Of a stretch of DNA of 64,000 bases, positions 1-12,383 are shown piece by piece; within the stretch, counting starts at the first letter, position 1, and each line of letters begins with the position of its first letter. The position numbers and the translations under genes were made by a program. The notes under the pieces are model-generated. The model saw only the letters and a program-made list of their open reading frames with translations, did not search any database and was not told where the DNA came from. Origin of the DNA: Cladosporium sp. IMV 00045 (Eukaryota > Ascomycota > Dothideomycetes > Cladosporiales > Cladosporiaceae); assembly GCA_001931905.2 (NCBI GenBank), contig MSJI02000552.1, positions 110,106-174,105 of the forward strand. Reading direction: 5' to 3'.

Positions 1-938
1 CGTACTCTGCGTCATGCTTGCCGGATCTGGCCTTGGACGCAGGACAGGGTGCCGGCGACACCAAGCCATTCAGCTGTGAACCGTCACCACACGAAAGTCT
101 CTCCAACGCCTCTTAATAAGTTCGGAAACAGATCTAGCTGCAGCTGTCATGCTGCGCCATGTCAAATCATCCAACCGTGCGAACCGCGCAAGGGCCGCCC
201 GGGGAGTGGGGATTGTGTGACGATCTCCCTCTTCGCGTCCGCACTGGAACAGTCTTGGGTTTTGGACGCCCGTCAATATGCGTCTCGACATAAGCATCAA
301 AACATCTTCCCCTCTCGCATCCCTACTCACAATTGGCGAACCGTTCGCGCCGTTGGACCCCTTCGCTTGCCTCTCCAATCCCCAACTGGAGTCTGGGCCG
401 CAGCCCTCAATCTCTACATGCCGGCCCTGTCCTGCCTATGAGCCCATCTAATCAACTACTGTATCGACGTCTCTTACCGGGTCAGGCTTTGCTGGTCCCT
501 TGCATCACTAGCAGGCTGGAGCATGACACGCTTCCGTCGCCTTGCAGCAAACCCAGCACCCTGGCGCAGCGCCATCGCCTCCCCGACAAGTAGGAGAACT
601 TTCTTCCCACATCGGACTGCCTGCCGCTGATGACAGTATCCGGGGCTCTGCTCGCAGCACATATAGCCTCATCTGGCTCTCTTTGTCTTTGAATGTCTCA
701 CTCCCGTTGCCTTCCCCTACCCCATCCTCTTCTAAATCTAGCACGTCCCTGTACCACGCCACGCACGTTCTCCCAGACGTTGAAGAACCCTGCGCGTCCT
801 CATCTTGTAGCTACCTCGCGTCCGTTTTGACTCGCTGGCATTCTTCATTCCTGCACCACCTGGCCATCATCTTTGGGCGGTTCTACGAGCGCACTTGCTC
901 CACACAGCTGGCCGACATACCACTTCTCTTCATACACG
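1..938. other. Gene-free left flank
   Basis: Several open frames of 60-140 codons exist on both strands, but they overlap one another, look like low-information translations and match no family I recognise. The right part is probably the promoter and leader of the membrane protein gene that begins at 939. A gene running in from the left cannot be excluded. Confidence 0.5.
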
Positions 939-2183
939 ATGGCGGACGAGTCAGATAATGTCGGCTACAAGGTCGTCGCTGCGACGGTGGTGGCACTCTT
1001 CTTGTCGTTCAGCGCGGTGATTCTGCGCTTCATCGCACGACGATACCAAGGCATGAAGACATATTGGGAGGACTGGTTCATCTACATGGCTCTCGCGTGC
1101 AAGCTGGGCATCGACATAGGCGGCATATTGCGTGAGTTGGCCTCGCTATTGTTGACGCGCTCAAAGACTGACCAGAAGACAGTACTCAACAATGGACTCG
1201 GTCGACACATCAGCACCTTGGACATGGACACTCTGGTGACATTTGCAAAGGTATGCTGTTTGGGCAGACTCGCATTTACTTCGTAAGCAGCTCGCTCACA
1301 AGTCCTTTAGGTCCAATATTCTGGCTCTTTCCTGTACCCGGCATGCATTACTTTCGTGAAGCTGTCAATCCTCATGCAATACCGCCGGCTATTCTCGCAC
1401 CACTCGAGGAGTTTTCACTGGCAGATCAACGTCCTTATCACTATTGTCGCCACCTGGGGCGCGGGCATCATTCTCACCGCCTTCTTCCTTTGCATTCCCA
1501 TGGAGGCAAACTGGAACCAGATGATCCCCGAGTCAGAAAAGACTTGCATCCCAATTATCCCATTCTACTACGGCTTGCAAATTCCGAACATCGTCACCGA
1601 TCTCCTCATCATCGTCGTCCCAATTAGAGAGGTCTTGAGGCTCCAACTCAACAAGAGATTGAAGACGGGAGCCATCACCATGTTCGCACTCGGTATCATC
1701 ACTCTTGTCTTCGATATCATCCGCCTCATCGCTCTCCTGGAAATGACTGATGGAGCCCAGGAGGCCGACTTCACTTGTAAGTCGAACCCCTATCAAAAGT
1801 CCGATCCAAGCCTCTCCGTTTACTAACTTTCCCGCCCAACAGACTACATTGTTGACGTCGCGGTCTGGACCACCATCGAGCCCACCGTCGCCATCCTCGC
1901 CGTCTGTATTCCCAGCGTCCGCACCCTCTACCGCCGCAATCGCAACTCCCACCACTACACGGACAACAGCACCACGATTGGCAATGCGTCTTCCGTGCGC
2001 GAGCTCAAGTCTTCCGTCACACAGGACTCGGATCCGGAGACTGCTGAGGTCCCAAGCCCCGACCTCACAACCACGGCGGCCATGCAGGAAGCCCAGCGAA
2101 ATTGGCCGCCGGTCAGCATGCTGCTAGACTCCGAAAGGCCTTTCCAGCGCTTCGAGGAGTTTGATGGCAGACAGCGCCATTGA
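939..2183 (+). CDS. SAT4/PTH11-like seven-helix integral membrane protein (fungal rhodopsin-like domain)
   Basis: Four exons: 939-1131, 1183-1250, 1311-1776 and 1843-2183, giving 355 residues. All three introns (51, 60 and 66 bp) have GT...AG ends and keep phase. The start at 939 opens MADESDNVGYK, just before the first hydrophobic helix (VVAATVVALFLSFSAVILRF). Seven hydrophobic segments follow, with the family's W-E-D-W-F loop after helix 1, LNNGLGRH in the second exon, a cysteine-bearing extracellular loop, and helix 7 containing W-T-T-I-E-P. The hydrophilic tail of roughly 80 residues is serine-, threonine- and glutamate-rich and cytosolic by topology. Proteins of this fungal family (rhodopsin_dom, SAT4, related to PTH11) sit in the plasma membrane and include candidate surface sensors; ligand and role here are unknown. 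There is no extracellular CFEM domain, so it is not a classical PTH11 receptor. Confidence 0.85.
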
Positions 2184-3165
2184 GACTTCGCTTGTCCATG
2201 CTTTTGTCGTATTCTTTTTTGTTATCTGAAGCGTACATATTAATTCCGAACATGCTGGGAGGATCTGTCATTCCTTCGCCATCCCATGGTGATTGATTGG
2301 ACATCACGAGGACATACACATTAACGACCTTTTTCTTTTTTTTTTTCTTTTTTTTTTCTTTTTTTCTGTCTCCTTTTTGTTATGGACCGCGAGTGGGGAT
2401 GTGGGTTTGCTACCTACGTATGGAGCCTTTCTTTTTCACTACTCGCTCTCTCGCCAATCTTCAAACGCGGATACCCATTGAATTCGAGTCTATCAAATTG
2501 AAATTGATGTTGACATACTCAGATGATTACCCTTTCTTGAGTTTCAGTTGTCTCTGAGCCGATATCAGCTCTGGGCCGTAAGTCTTGCTTGCGTCTCAGC
2601 AGAATCAGGATCATCATCTCGCCTTTCGACCGTCAGGGTATGTGTGATGTTGTTTAGTTGTGTTTGACATATCATCGTGGCTGTCCTGTCCTGTAGCCAT
2701 CGATATAGGCCGATGCGCTTGTAGATGTTTCTGAGGGACTCAAACCCATGTAACGGGTCAGTCACTGTATACCTAGGTAGATTGCTCAAAACACCATTAG
2801 GAACGATGTTCCTTGATTATTCAAGAGGTTGAGGGTAGATAAGGTATAAGATGGGGATGGAGCCTTTGACAGAACCGGGCAACTAATCGACTGCAATTCT
2901 TAATAGTACTCTCGCATATTTCGCACTTTACTGTTAATGGGTAATCTAAGATTGAAGTAGTGGTTGGAAGGTGTGAGGAAGTGAATTGGCCAGAGCAAGG
3001 GTTCAGCCAACGAACTCCACTCTCCAATGTGTGACGCCAGTCTCAAAGCTCCCCTTCTTGTCTGTCGCAAACGCAACCAAAACATGTACACAAACAAATT
3101 ACTCGACATGACAATCAATCTTTAGCATTCTTCCCACGCTGCAGGAGCAGCAATATCTTCCAGTC
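2184..3165. other. Intergenic region with poly-pyrimidine tract
   Basis: About 980 bp between two plus-strand genes. It holds a T-rich run at 2330-2367 and otherwise unique AT-rich sequence. I see no supported gene. The right end should hold the promoter and leader of the gene starting at 3166. Confidence 0.5.
2330..2367. repeat. Poly-T tract
   Basis: A nearly pure T run broken by single C residues, about 150 bp after the stop codon at 2183. It is a low-complexity tract of the kind found in fungal 3' flanks. Confidence 0.9.
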
Positions 3166-5654
3166 ATGGTGAAGAAGAAGACTGGCGCGCAAAATGCGCA
3201 ACCCGGTTTCCCTCCCGGGTCTGGTCTGATTATCTGCAGGAATAAGTACGTACGTGCTATGATTTCCCTTTACTGTACAACAAGCTGCGCATTGCGAATG
3301 TGACATAGACGCAGCTCGTATCGATCATGCTAACCATTCTGCTTGTAGACACTGGCGTTACGTCTCTTCGTTCTCCGGACCATGGCTCCAACTCCCGCCC
3401 GAGATACTTTCTTCGCTCGCTCACCAGAACTACACGATGCCCTCTCCGCGCCTGATTGACCCTTCCGTCTTCTACGATGTTGTCAAGATTCGCAAAGCCG
3501 TGGATGAAGCCTCACAGGACTCCGTTCGCGCGAGTAACGGCGTCGCGAACAATGCGACCAACAATGGTCGCATGGACTTGTTTGGCACAAATGGAGGTGG
3601 AGGTGCGCCGCTGAGCAAAGAGCGGGTTTTCAAAATACGGCAAAAGGCAGTGAGGTTGTTGGCAAAAGCGTTCGAGATGGACGAGGTTGCTGCGAGCGTG
3701 GCTACGATGCAGGCGACGAGCACGGTGGAAGATGTTGGTAGTCATGTTTTGAGACGAGAGCCGAACAATCCTGGTGCGTTTCGCAAGGAGAGTTGTCGCG
3801 CAAGAGGGCATTGCTAACGATCCCGCGATCATAGACGCCAAGTACGTGCACTTCTTCCACGAAAAGATACCCTCCCGCGCTGTGGAAGAGTATACGCCTC
3901 TAGACCCTCTGGACGAGATAATCGCTTCGCTTCCAATCGACCGACAAGCACCACCTTTACGAACCCGAGCTCTTGTGCAGATCTTCAAGCGCCAATGGGA
4001 GGGCGCAATATTGGACTTGACTCTGGCTCTTCGCATCACAGAGAACATCAGGATATCACATAAGCCAGATCAACAGCAATTGGAACTCAGCAGTAAGATG
4101 CGCGTGGAGCAGAATGCTTGGAATAAAGGATACCGAGATGCGAGGGCAATTCCACAATTGAAAGACGAGGACCAGCCGACAAGTTTGGAAAAGCAACTTT
4201 TGTTTAATAGAGCTGGGGTTTACTTGACGCTCGCGTGTCAGAGCGTGCATACGGCACTGGATGGACTCAAAGAATACCAGGCTGCGCAAGAGAACGGCGA
4301 GGATACCAGGGCACACGCTGAAGCTCATGCTGTCCGACTCGACGCACGAAACAGAGTAAAAACCTATGCAAAGCGAGCTATCAAGGACTATTCTGCGTTT
4401 CTGTCACATTTCGACTACACGCCTGGTCTTCCTTTCGGGATTACGAATGAGATCATGCGTCGGGTCTACGATCTTGCAAACGGACACAAGACCCAAAGCC
4501 CTCTGCCTAAGCACCGCCTCGTCGAGGTCAGCAGTAGCGATGGTAAGTCGAGCCAGAACGAAGGAGCTAGCAATGGTCAGAGTGAGACTTCTTCTCTCGT
4601 AAAGCTCCAGCAGAGCCCCAAAGCAAAGCCCTTCGAACTCGGCGAAGATGGCTGGCCCAAGTTTCCCTCACCAGAGATCTACCCTGCCAGCGCTTTGTTT
4701 GCCGAGAAGCCACTTGAAGATCTCCCTCCTTTTCCAACGACCGACAGCTCTCGCAACGGCCACACCGATGAGCCTATCCGCGACGCTTTCGCCTCCCGTG
4801 AAGCCGTCACCTACCATCCGTTACTCACAGACGCTCTACATTCACTTCTCCTCGCCCATGCACTCGTTCAAACCAGCCCAACAGAGCACCTCCGCCATGC
4901 CCACAACGCCGCTCGTCTCGCACGCATCGCAGACGGCTATCCCATTTTTCAAGCCGCTCGCAGCCCCGCTCGTTCAGACTGGATCGAGGTTCTCCGACGA
5001 GCTAACAACTGGATCGGCCTGAGTATGCCCTGGCAGAAACTCTGCGCTCCCGCGCCCTTGCCAGAAGCAGCAGGAGGCTGGGCGAAAGACGACTCTTCGT
5101 CTTCCCCATCGTCTTCCTCATCGACATCTGGCGACGCGCTTGTACCAACCAACCGCCCTTCCTCGAGCAATGAAGAAACGCCCGACCAGAAGCGCGAACG
5201 CATCAAGCAGGAAAGCATCATCGAAGCCCTCTCAGACGACCGCGTTTTCGACGAAGAAAGCTTCCAGCGCGCCGTGCGAGCGAGGGAGAAACGCGCGATC
5301 GAAGACGAAGAAGGCCTTTCTGGGCCTCTGAAAGACAAGGAAACGACATCGTCGTCCTCTTCCACTGAAGCTGTCGACGGGAACGGTAGCGCTGCGGCTG
5401 CGAATCGCTGGGCTCAGGATGACAATGCCAAGGAGTATCCCATCAGTACGGATCGAGCGGAGGCTATTGCGCGCTGGATTCGCGAGGCGCCGTTGTCTAT
5501 TGGCGTCAAGAAGAAGAGGCCTGCTAGGAAGAAGAAAGCTGCGAATGGAAGTGCCCAGCAGGCCTCTGTCGACGGGCTCAAGGGTGTTTCTGAGGGCTTG
5601 TCGGCGTTGAATGTCGGCGCGGAGCGCGGAGGGAAGGATGAGCAGGTCGATTAG
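3166..5654 (+). CDS. Conserved fungal protein of unknown function with helical (TPR-like) middle region
   Basis: Three exons: 3166-3245, 3349-3773 and 3835-5654 (774 residues). The first exon is short (MVKKKTGAQNAQPGFPPGSG...) and easily missed, because the second exon also contains an in-frame ATG at 3437. I chose 3166 because the frame stays open upstream of that ATG (HWRYVSSFSGPWLQLPPEI) and the GTACGT...TAG intron joins it in phase. The body has helical stretches rich in alanine and leucine, with pairs resembling tetratricopeptide repeats (LFNRAGVYLTLACQSVHTAL; LLAHALVQTSPTEHLRHAHN). An acidic, serine-rich section and a lysine/arginine-rich tail (VKKKRPARKKKA), a possible nuclear signal, follow. 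There is no signal peptide or membrane segment. The block around 'GPWLQLPPEIL' seems familiar from other fungal hypothetical proteins, but I cannot name the family. The CDS is well supported; function is unknown. Confidence 0.75.
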
Positions 5655-6018
5655 ACGAGTGAGGTGTCTCTATCGTCGAAGGACTTCATCCATGATTAGA
5701 TTAATGCGTTCACGATATCAAAGACAGAAAAGACACAGAAGACTATCGGCATGCAAATTTTGTGTTTATCGGAGAATCTCTCTCCAATCGGAATCACGCA
5801 CTGTATCAAATCACGGCAATCGTGCCCCAGGCAACTGTGTCGTTGTCGATTGCCAATTTCATTCATGAGGGTATCATGCTATTACCACCCACCCCTATTT
5901 GCAAACCCAAAACGCCATTTGTCCCATATAAGAGTAATAGAGCATTACAAACACCGCCAACGAGCCTCATAGAAGAGAACAGAGACAGAGAGAATCAAAG
6001 AAAAGCCACCACTCCCAT
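5655..6018. other. Intergenic, converging 3' ends
   Basis: 364 bp between the 3' ends of a plus-strand and a minus-strand gene. It is AT-rich and presumably holds both 3' untranslated regions. I see nothing else in it. Confidence 0.5.
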
Positions 6019-6401
6019 CTACGCCTCATGCCTATCCTGCTGCGCTTTCACTTCTTTGATGACTTTCTGTGCAACGTGTCAGCTCGACATTCCCTCATGA
6101 TGACACCAATTAGTATTGAGCAGAGGCAAAGACGCGTTACGTACCGCAAGAGCTTCGGGATTCACGCCGTTCTCGATCAGCGAGACGCAGTAGCTTAGTG
6201 ATTGCCGGTCGAGATCTGTGTTCTGTGATTGGGGGTTTTAGCTTTGAGATTATCTTTTCTTGTTGATACATTTCTCTTCACTTGTTTTTGAGGGAAAGAG
6301 AAATGCTGGAGTCGTACGAGAAGTGTGGAGATGTCGTGCAGAATGTCGATTGTTTCGCGAGCTGCGCGCTTCTTGGCTTCGGGGTCGTTTGGTGGTGGCA
6401 T
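6019..6401 (-). CDS. MZT1: MOZART1 / mitotic-spindle organizing protein 1
   Basis: A 69-residue protein from three small exons on the minus strand: 6318-6401, 6145-6222 and 6019-6066. Introns of 95 bp (donor GTACGA) and 78 bp (donor GTACGT) both end in CAG, and every junction is phase 0. The protein opens [18 protein letters not shown], continues [10 protein letters not shown], then [19 protein letters not shown] and VNPEALA, and ends [15 protein letters not shown]. This matches MOZART1 in length and order of helices: the N-terminal alanine/arginine helix, the 'L-D-R-x-x-L' turn, and the '[15 protein letters not shown]' block. MOZART1 proteins bind the N-terminal region of gamma-tubulin complex subunits and help recruit and activate the complex at spindle poles. 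The gene is too short and too split to appear as a single open frame. Confidence 0.9.
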
Positions 6402-6798
6402 TGAGGATGGTTGGTTCTGGGTGGAGTCGCTATGGATGTATTTTGGTGACTTTGTTCTTGTCTTGCTGCGCTCGTGTTTGATTGACATGTGCTTGAGCTT
6501 GAGCCGCTTCGGCTGTGTTTGGGTGAAGTTGGAAGGCAGAGTGCTGGATAAACGAAAGTGGGTCGCCAGAAGATTTAACGAGCCACTCACCGCTCTGCAC
6601 TTGGCTCCTCCCTAAACGCTAGCTGGCTGGCCTCCGGCCTTCTTGGTCTCTACTGATAAACATTCATTTCGCAAACACTACGGCTCGCAGGCGAGCAGAA
6701 TTGATAGAGCAAGACGCCAGTATCTGGAATAGTATGGACGACTGAGCGATTTGAATTCCCAACTTTGCATATCTCACATTCTGGTACCGGATTGCAAC
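6402..6798. other. Divergent promoter MZT1 / TRAPPC11
   Basis: 397 bp between two divergently transcribed genes, so it should carry both promoters. No clear TATA box or known operator stands out. Confidence 0.5.
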
Positions 6799-9700
6799 AT
6801 GGACGACTTGCCTGTCGACTACACAGATCATAATCTGCCCTTGGTTCTTCTCTCTGGACTGGACGATGCAAATCACACTGGTACTGGTGGAAATGGAGTG
6901 CCACGTCAAGAGAGCGGCACGAAGTTGGTGATTCAGTCTGCAGTGTGCGAGGGCGAAAAGGCACGCCACTTGCTCCAGCAGTTCGTCAAACGAGATGGCG
7001 GTAATTCGGCATGGAACGCGGGCAACCTGCCCGGGCCGGTGGGATTCATGAATTATTGCATGAAAGCGATCGGTAGGGTAAGTCGGAGCTGATCCTGCTC
7101 ATTTATTGGTTCACATAGACTGATCGTCAAAAGACCTATACTCTGCCACCTCGTAAAGCAGCACCGCTCGCGCAAGCAGCGACGGTCGACGACGCTGTCA
7201 ACCGATCTCGAAGCCCCTCGAAAGTTAGCGAGTTGCACTCGCCACTATCGCCTCTCTCACCTGGCTCGCCAACTTTTCCGGACGGCGTCTTTACTCCGTT
7301 GTGGTTCGCGAAACACCAGCGTCAGATACCCGCAGCTTTTGTTGCATTCTTCGACATGAGAGCTGCTGATGGTCCGGCTGGTGATGACCAGCTAAAAGCC
7401 GATATCAACGCTGTGAGGTCGGCAATCAGTCGATCCGGATTCAAGACCCGTTTCGCCGCTGTTCTCTTGAGCGACGAAAGCATTCTGCATGCTGCTGAGC
7501 TTGAAGACCGTCTGGCAAGCATTCGCCGGGTTACAAATTTGGACTCAAAGACTTCTCTATTTTTCATGCCCCCAGTCTCCTCCCAGTCAGAGATGAGCGG
7601 CTTCGTGCATGGCGTGCTATCTGCACTGCAGCCATCGATCGTAGAATATTACCGGGACCTCACTAAGCATGCACGCCGTAAAAAGGCACGTGGCTCAATT
7701 CCCTCAGCTGCATCTATACCGGCCTCTCAATCGCTCTCGAATGTCGGATGGAATGTGCGGTACGAAACTAAGCAAGGCGCATTTGCCGAGTTCCGTCAGG
7801 AGATGGATGTTGCCGAGCGACATTACTCTCAAGCGATCGAAGACCTTTTCAACCCCGAGGGTATTTTTGAAACTACACCAAGCTGGTCGCCCCGTTGGAA
7901 CGAGGCAAGACTCCTTGCTGATACGCTGGCCCTCCGTGTCATCCGATGCCAACTCTGGACCGGCTCGTCTATTGGTGCCTCCCAGTCGTGGTCCAACTAC
8001 CGTCTGCGGATGAAGGACCTGGTCGACCGTCGCGGGAAAGGATCGCAAACATACAGTTGGGATGCTTGGGAATCTCGATGGGCAAAAGTTATGGCAGAAC
8101 TCACACGTCGCGCGGACTTGCCTGCCTTCCAAATCCAAGCAAAACAGCCGCTCGATGGGTCCAATGAACCTCCGCACCTGCGCACACATGCTCTTCCTGA
8201 GAAAGCGTTCTCGACAGCTGAGCGTCTGCCCCCTTTCAGCTTACTTCACCATGCTGGGTATTGGCTTCGACTTGCGTTGAACGGGACAAGATCGCGTTGG
8301 CAGCGAGCTCAAGCGATACCAGCTGAAGATAGATCATCACCGGATGGGTCACCAGCATCCGCCGTAGCCAAACGATCGGCGGCATACGACACATATCTAG
8401 TTCTACCTCCCCACAAAGAATATCCTGACCAGGAAAAGGGTGGCATTGATCACATCGCCATCATTGGTCAACTGTCAGACTACGCTTCCCGGGAGTTCAC
8501 CAGTAGGAAACAAACTCGCATGAGCGAACAGATGAAGCTTGACGTGGGCCGCGACTTTCTTCAAGCTGAGCGCTTCGATGAAGCTCTAGACCAGTTCGTG
8601 TCGCTTTGGAAAGACTGCACATGGCGAAATGACGGATGGCATGCGCTTTATGAGGAGCTTTTGCTCGAACTCTATCGGTGCGCCGAGAAGACAAGGAGTC
8701 ACGAGTTGGCATTAACGACTACGTGGGAGCTTCTGGGCGCTGCGACCTTATCTCAACAAGGCAATGAGATCAGCATCGAGCGCTGTCTAGATGCATTACC
8801 CGCCGATGCTGCTGCGGTTCAGGTACAATGCAAAGACCGAGAACGCCTGAGTCCAGTCTCACTGCAATTTGCGTTTGCGAACAAGCAAGGGTTCGTCGGC
8901 GAGCCCTTACAGTGCCAACTGACTCTTACTTCGAACGTGCAAACCAGCACCGAAAGTATTACCTTATCTAAGGTTGAGCTACTCATCGACAACATTAAGA
9001 AGATTGAGATTTCGCACGAAAGCGATGAGCCTGCCAATACAGTCGCTGGACTTTCCCTCAAACCTTCTGACGAGCTACTTCAATCACACGCAAATCTGAC
9101 TGTGCGTTTAAAAGAGACCCGGATCTACAATTTCGAGTTGACATTCCGGGAGGCGCAGGCAGTAAGACTGCGGGAAGCCACCATCTCCCTTGTCACTGAG
9201 AAGTTCAACTTGAACCACATCTTCCAAGACGAGCTGATTCTTCAGACGTCTGAATGGCAATCCGAATCGCATGGAGAATTGGTGCCGAGCTCCCTTTACC
9301 GCGAGGAATCGACGACTGTAGAGGTGCTACCAAAGCCGCCCAAGATGCAAGTGTCGCTGCATGGTCTCCATCAGCAGTTTTACGTTGGTGAACAGGTCAA
9401 GCTTCAGGTGGAGCTGATTAATGAAGAAGCGGACGTCGTGACAGGTTCTGTCACACAGAAAGTCATTGCACAGGACGACATTGTCCTCTCGTCCAAGTGG
9501 TCGCCGGTCGGAGAACCCCTGGACGACGACCGTGATTTGACACCGGAAGCCGCTGCCCAGCAAGACATCCATGACCTTCAACCATCGGCGGGAACCAAGA
9601 TTGACCTAGTCATTGATGCCCCAATGGAGCCTGTACCGCATACTCTGACAATCGATGTCGACTACACTCTAGCTTCGGAACCTGACACACCATTGAAGAA

Positions 9701-10547
9701 GTCTGTCGTGGTAGAACTCAGCTATGCCGCCCTGTTCGAAGCGAAGTTCAACTTCGGTCCACTCGTACACCCTGAACCATGGCCAAGCTACTTTGACCCA
9801 GCCTTGCTATCATCAGAAGGAAATCTGTCATGTGGAATTCCACATCGCTGGAGACTGGGAAGTCAGATCACGTCCGTCGCTTCGGATGAGATCACCGTCA
9901 AAAGCGCTGATATCGTGGTCGATCGTGTGACGAACGAAGCGGAGTTCAAGGTGCTCGAATCGAACGAGCAGGAAGACAAAGTTCTTGCACCGGAAGCGAA
10001 GCTCGACAGGTCTTTCCAGGTCTTGGTACAGAAAGTGTCGCTTGATGACCGCAGACCCACGATATTAGAACTCTCACTCGCAATCTCGTGGGTTCGCAAG
10101 GCGGACTCTACAGTCTGCACCACGAAAGTGCCAGTCCCACGCCTCAACATTCCCTCTTCAGAGCCAAGAGTACTCTGTGTCGCTGACGTTGCCCAAAGCG
10201 AAACCTCAGACGCGTCCCTCCATTACCATCTCGAAAACCCCTCGACGCATTTCCTCACCTTTGCCGTGACCATGGAGGCAAACGATGACTTCGCTTTCAG
10301 CGGGCCCAAGTACAGGACCATGAGTCTGGCACCTTTCAGTCGGCATCAGCTGACTTTCAACCTTCTCGTGCATGCGAGCCGCGATGAGACGGGCTTGGCT
10401 GGCGGACAGGGTCGTTGGATCTGGCCGGTCCTGCAAGTAGTGGACTCGTATTACCAGAAGACTCTACGAGTGCAAGCTGCCGGGCCTGGCGTTCGAGTTG
10501 ATGCTCAGCGAGGTATTGGAGTCTGGGTCCCTGCGACGAAGATATGA
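6799..10547 (+). CDS. TRAPPC11: TRAPP complex subunit TRAPPC11 (foie gras / gryzun homolog)
   Basis: Exons 6799-7077 and 7119-10547, about 1,235 residues. The start is MDDLPVDYTDHNLPLVLLSG, the usual opening of fungal TRAPPC11. Exon 1 carries the 'P-G-P-V-G-F-M-N-Y-C' stretch, and exon 2 has the foie-gras helical domain (roughly residues 300-650: 'HYSQAIEDLF', 'ARLLADTLALRVIRCQLW', later 'FLQAERFDEALDQFV'). A C-terminal beta-rich gryzun region follows, with alternating strands of Ig-like type. There is no signal peptide or membrane span, as expected for a cytosolic tether. TRAPPC11 is a subunit of TRAPPIII-type complexes acting on Rab1/Ypt1 in ER-Golgi traffic and autophagy. The intron acceptor is ambiguous: TAG ending at 7118 (41 bp intron) or AAG ending at 7133 (56 bp) both keep frame and differ by five residues. 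Confidence 0.88.
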
Positions 10548-10700
10548 TGCTGCTCAACGAAGCGAGCATCATTCACCAGAGACGAGAACCTATCACGTGA
10601 CGTCAACCTTCACTGCGGGTGGCAGCGCGGAATCTCCAGCGCGCTCTGCCCCGCACTCTCCACGACTTGCCCAAACACACCAGCAGCACGCACCCAAACG

Positions 10701-11469
10701 ATGGACTCCGAAGCACAACAGGCCAAGTATGCCATCCACCGAGCCTGCCGCGAAGGGCAGAGTGAGTGTTGTCAATCAATCGACACCCGTGAATCCGGAC
10801 TAACACCCCCTTTCAGCCAAACTAGTCGAATCCCTCCTCAACGCCGACCCCAAACTCATCTCCCGCCGCGATGACGACGACCGCCTGCCTCTCCACTGGG
10901 CCTCGAGCTACAACCACGTCGCCATCGTCGAGCTCCTCTCCGAGCGCAAGAACTTCGACGTCGACGCCCAAGACGGCGCGGGCTGGACCGCCCTCATGAT
11001 CGCCTCCAGCATCAAAGACAGCGACGCCCTGCTCGACCTCCTCCTGGCCAAACAAGCCGACGTCGCCGCAAAGACCAACGCCGGCCAGACCGCGCTGCAC
11101 TTCACCGCCAGCAAAGCCAACCTTGACGCCGCGCGGAAGCTGCTCGCGCACAAGGCTTCCGCTCGCGTCAAGGATAAGCGAGGCCAGCTCCCCCTCCACC
11201 GCGCCGCGGCTGTGGGGAATGTACCGATTGTGAAGCTCATGCTGGAGAATAACAGTCCACTCAACGCGACGGATGTGGACGGTTGCACGGCTCTGCATCA
11301 TGCCATTGCTGAGGGGCACGGGGATGCGGCTGTTGTGCTGCTCAAAGCGGGCGCGGAGCCGGATAAGAGGGATATTGACGGACGGTTGGCGATCGAGACG
11401 GCGCCGGATGCGAAGGTTAGGGATTACGTGCTGAAGTTTGCGGAGGAGGAGGGGATTGAGATGAGGTGA
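10701..11469 (+). CDS. NAS6: 26S proteasome assembly chaperone NAS6 (gankyrin/PSMD10 homolog), ankyrin repeats
   Basis: Exons 10701-10761 and 10817-11469, 237 residues; the intron is 55 bp (GTGAGT...CAG) and phase 1. The protein starts MDSEAQQAKYAIHRACREGQ and is almost entirely ankyrin repeats of about 33 residues: 'DDRLPLHWASSYNHVAIVELL', 'GWTALMIASS', 'GQTALHFTASKANLDAARKLL', 'GQLPLHRAAAVGNVPIVKLML' and 'GCTALHHAIAEGHGDAAVVLL'. Length and repeat number fit Nas6/gankyrin, which binds the C-terminal domain of the base ATPase Rpt3 and chaperones assembly of the 19S regulatory particle. It lies 153 bp after TRAPPC11 on the same strand, with no sign of cotranscription. Another short ankyrin protein is the alternative, but the length and the acidic 'R-R-D-D-D-D-R-L-P-L-H-W-A' repeat strongly favour Nas6. 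Confidence 0.85.
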
Positions 11470-12333
11470 GGTGGTGCGTTCGTGAGCGTGTGCGTGGTGA
11501 CGGTTGAGGGGAGGCTGTTGTTGGGGTTTGCTCGAGCCAGTCGAGATTTGATTGAGACGATAAGAAGAAGAGAGAACAGTAATAACATCAAATAGTCATT
11601 CCTCCTACATCGAGTGAACATCTCGTCTCAGACTTTCTCATCCCACCCAGAGACGGATAGGCGCCAAACACTCATCCCAAGCAATCGTGCAGATTCATGT
11701 CTCATCCTTCCCGTTCCTGCGAAGCGCAGCCCTACCTACATGTAGCTACCAATCTCACGGGAGAAAAAAGCAAACGTCAGAAGATCAATGCGCTCTCGAG
11801 AAAGAAAAGTGGTGTAAGTTGGCTGAGTTCAGAAGGGGAGGTTATGCATCGACGTGAGGAGACATCGTGGCCAAGCAAGAGAACTCGTCATAGCAAAGAA
11901 GCACACCGTAAGCAAGCAAAACCCAACATGGCAATAGGACAAAGAAGAACGCTTAATGGCAAACGGCGGCGACGGTGACGATAGTGGTGAATGTCAATGA
12001 ATAGTATCTCGAAACACAAAGTCTCATGACCAGACAACCCACGCCCGGTCCGAAGCCGCGCCATGCGAAAAGCCTCTTTCCCCTCTCTGCCTACCCTTTC
12101 CTGTTGTCCTCCCGCTTCTCACAAGAAAGCACAAGCATACAAGGCCGTCTTCTTTTCGTTTTCTTTTTCCTTCTTCTTTCTTTCCTCCCTTCCTGCTTAT
12201 TGCCTCCGATTGACCTTTTTTTCCCGCCTCTTCTTTTAGTGAGAGCCGATTGCATTAACGCTCAGAACGGTTCGTATGCGAGACGCAGAAATCGAAAGAG
12301 AACAAAACGAAGACGGGAAAGACTGAAAAGAGA

Positions 12334-12383
<50 letters not shown>

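Noticed and set aside
12335..12382. Poly-A run as the tail of a retroposon or processed gene
   Set aside because: No upstream coding relic, no flanking direct repeat and no transposon domain. A plain homopolymer is the simpler reading.
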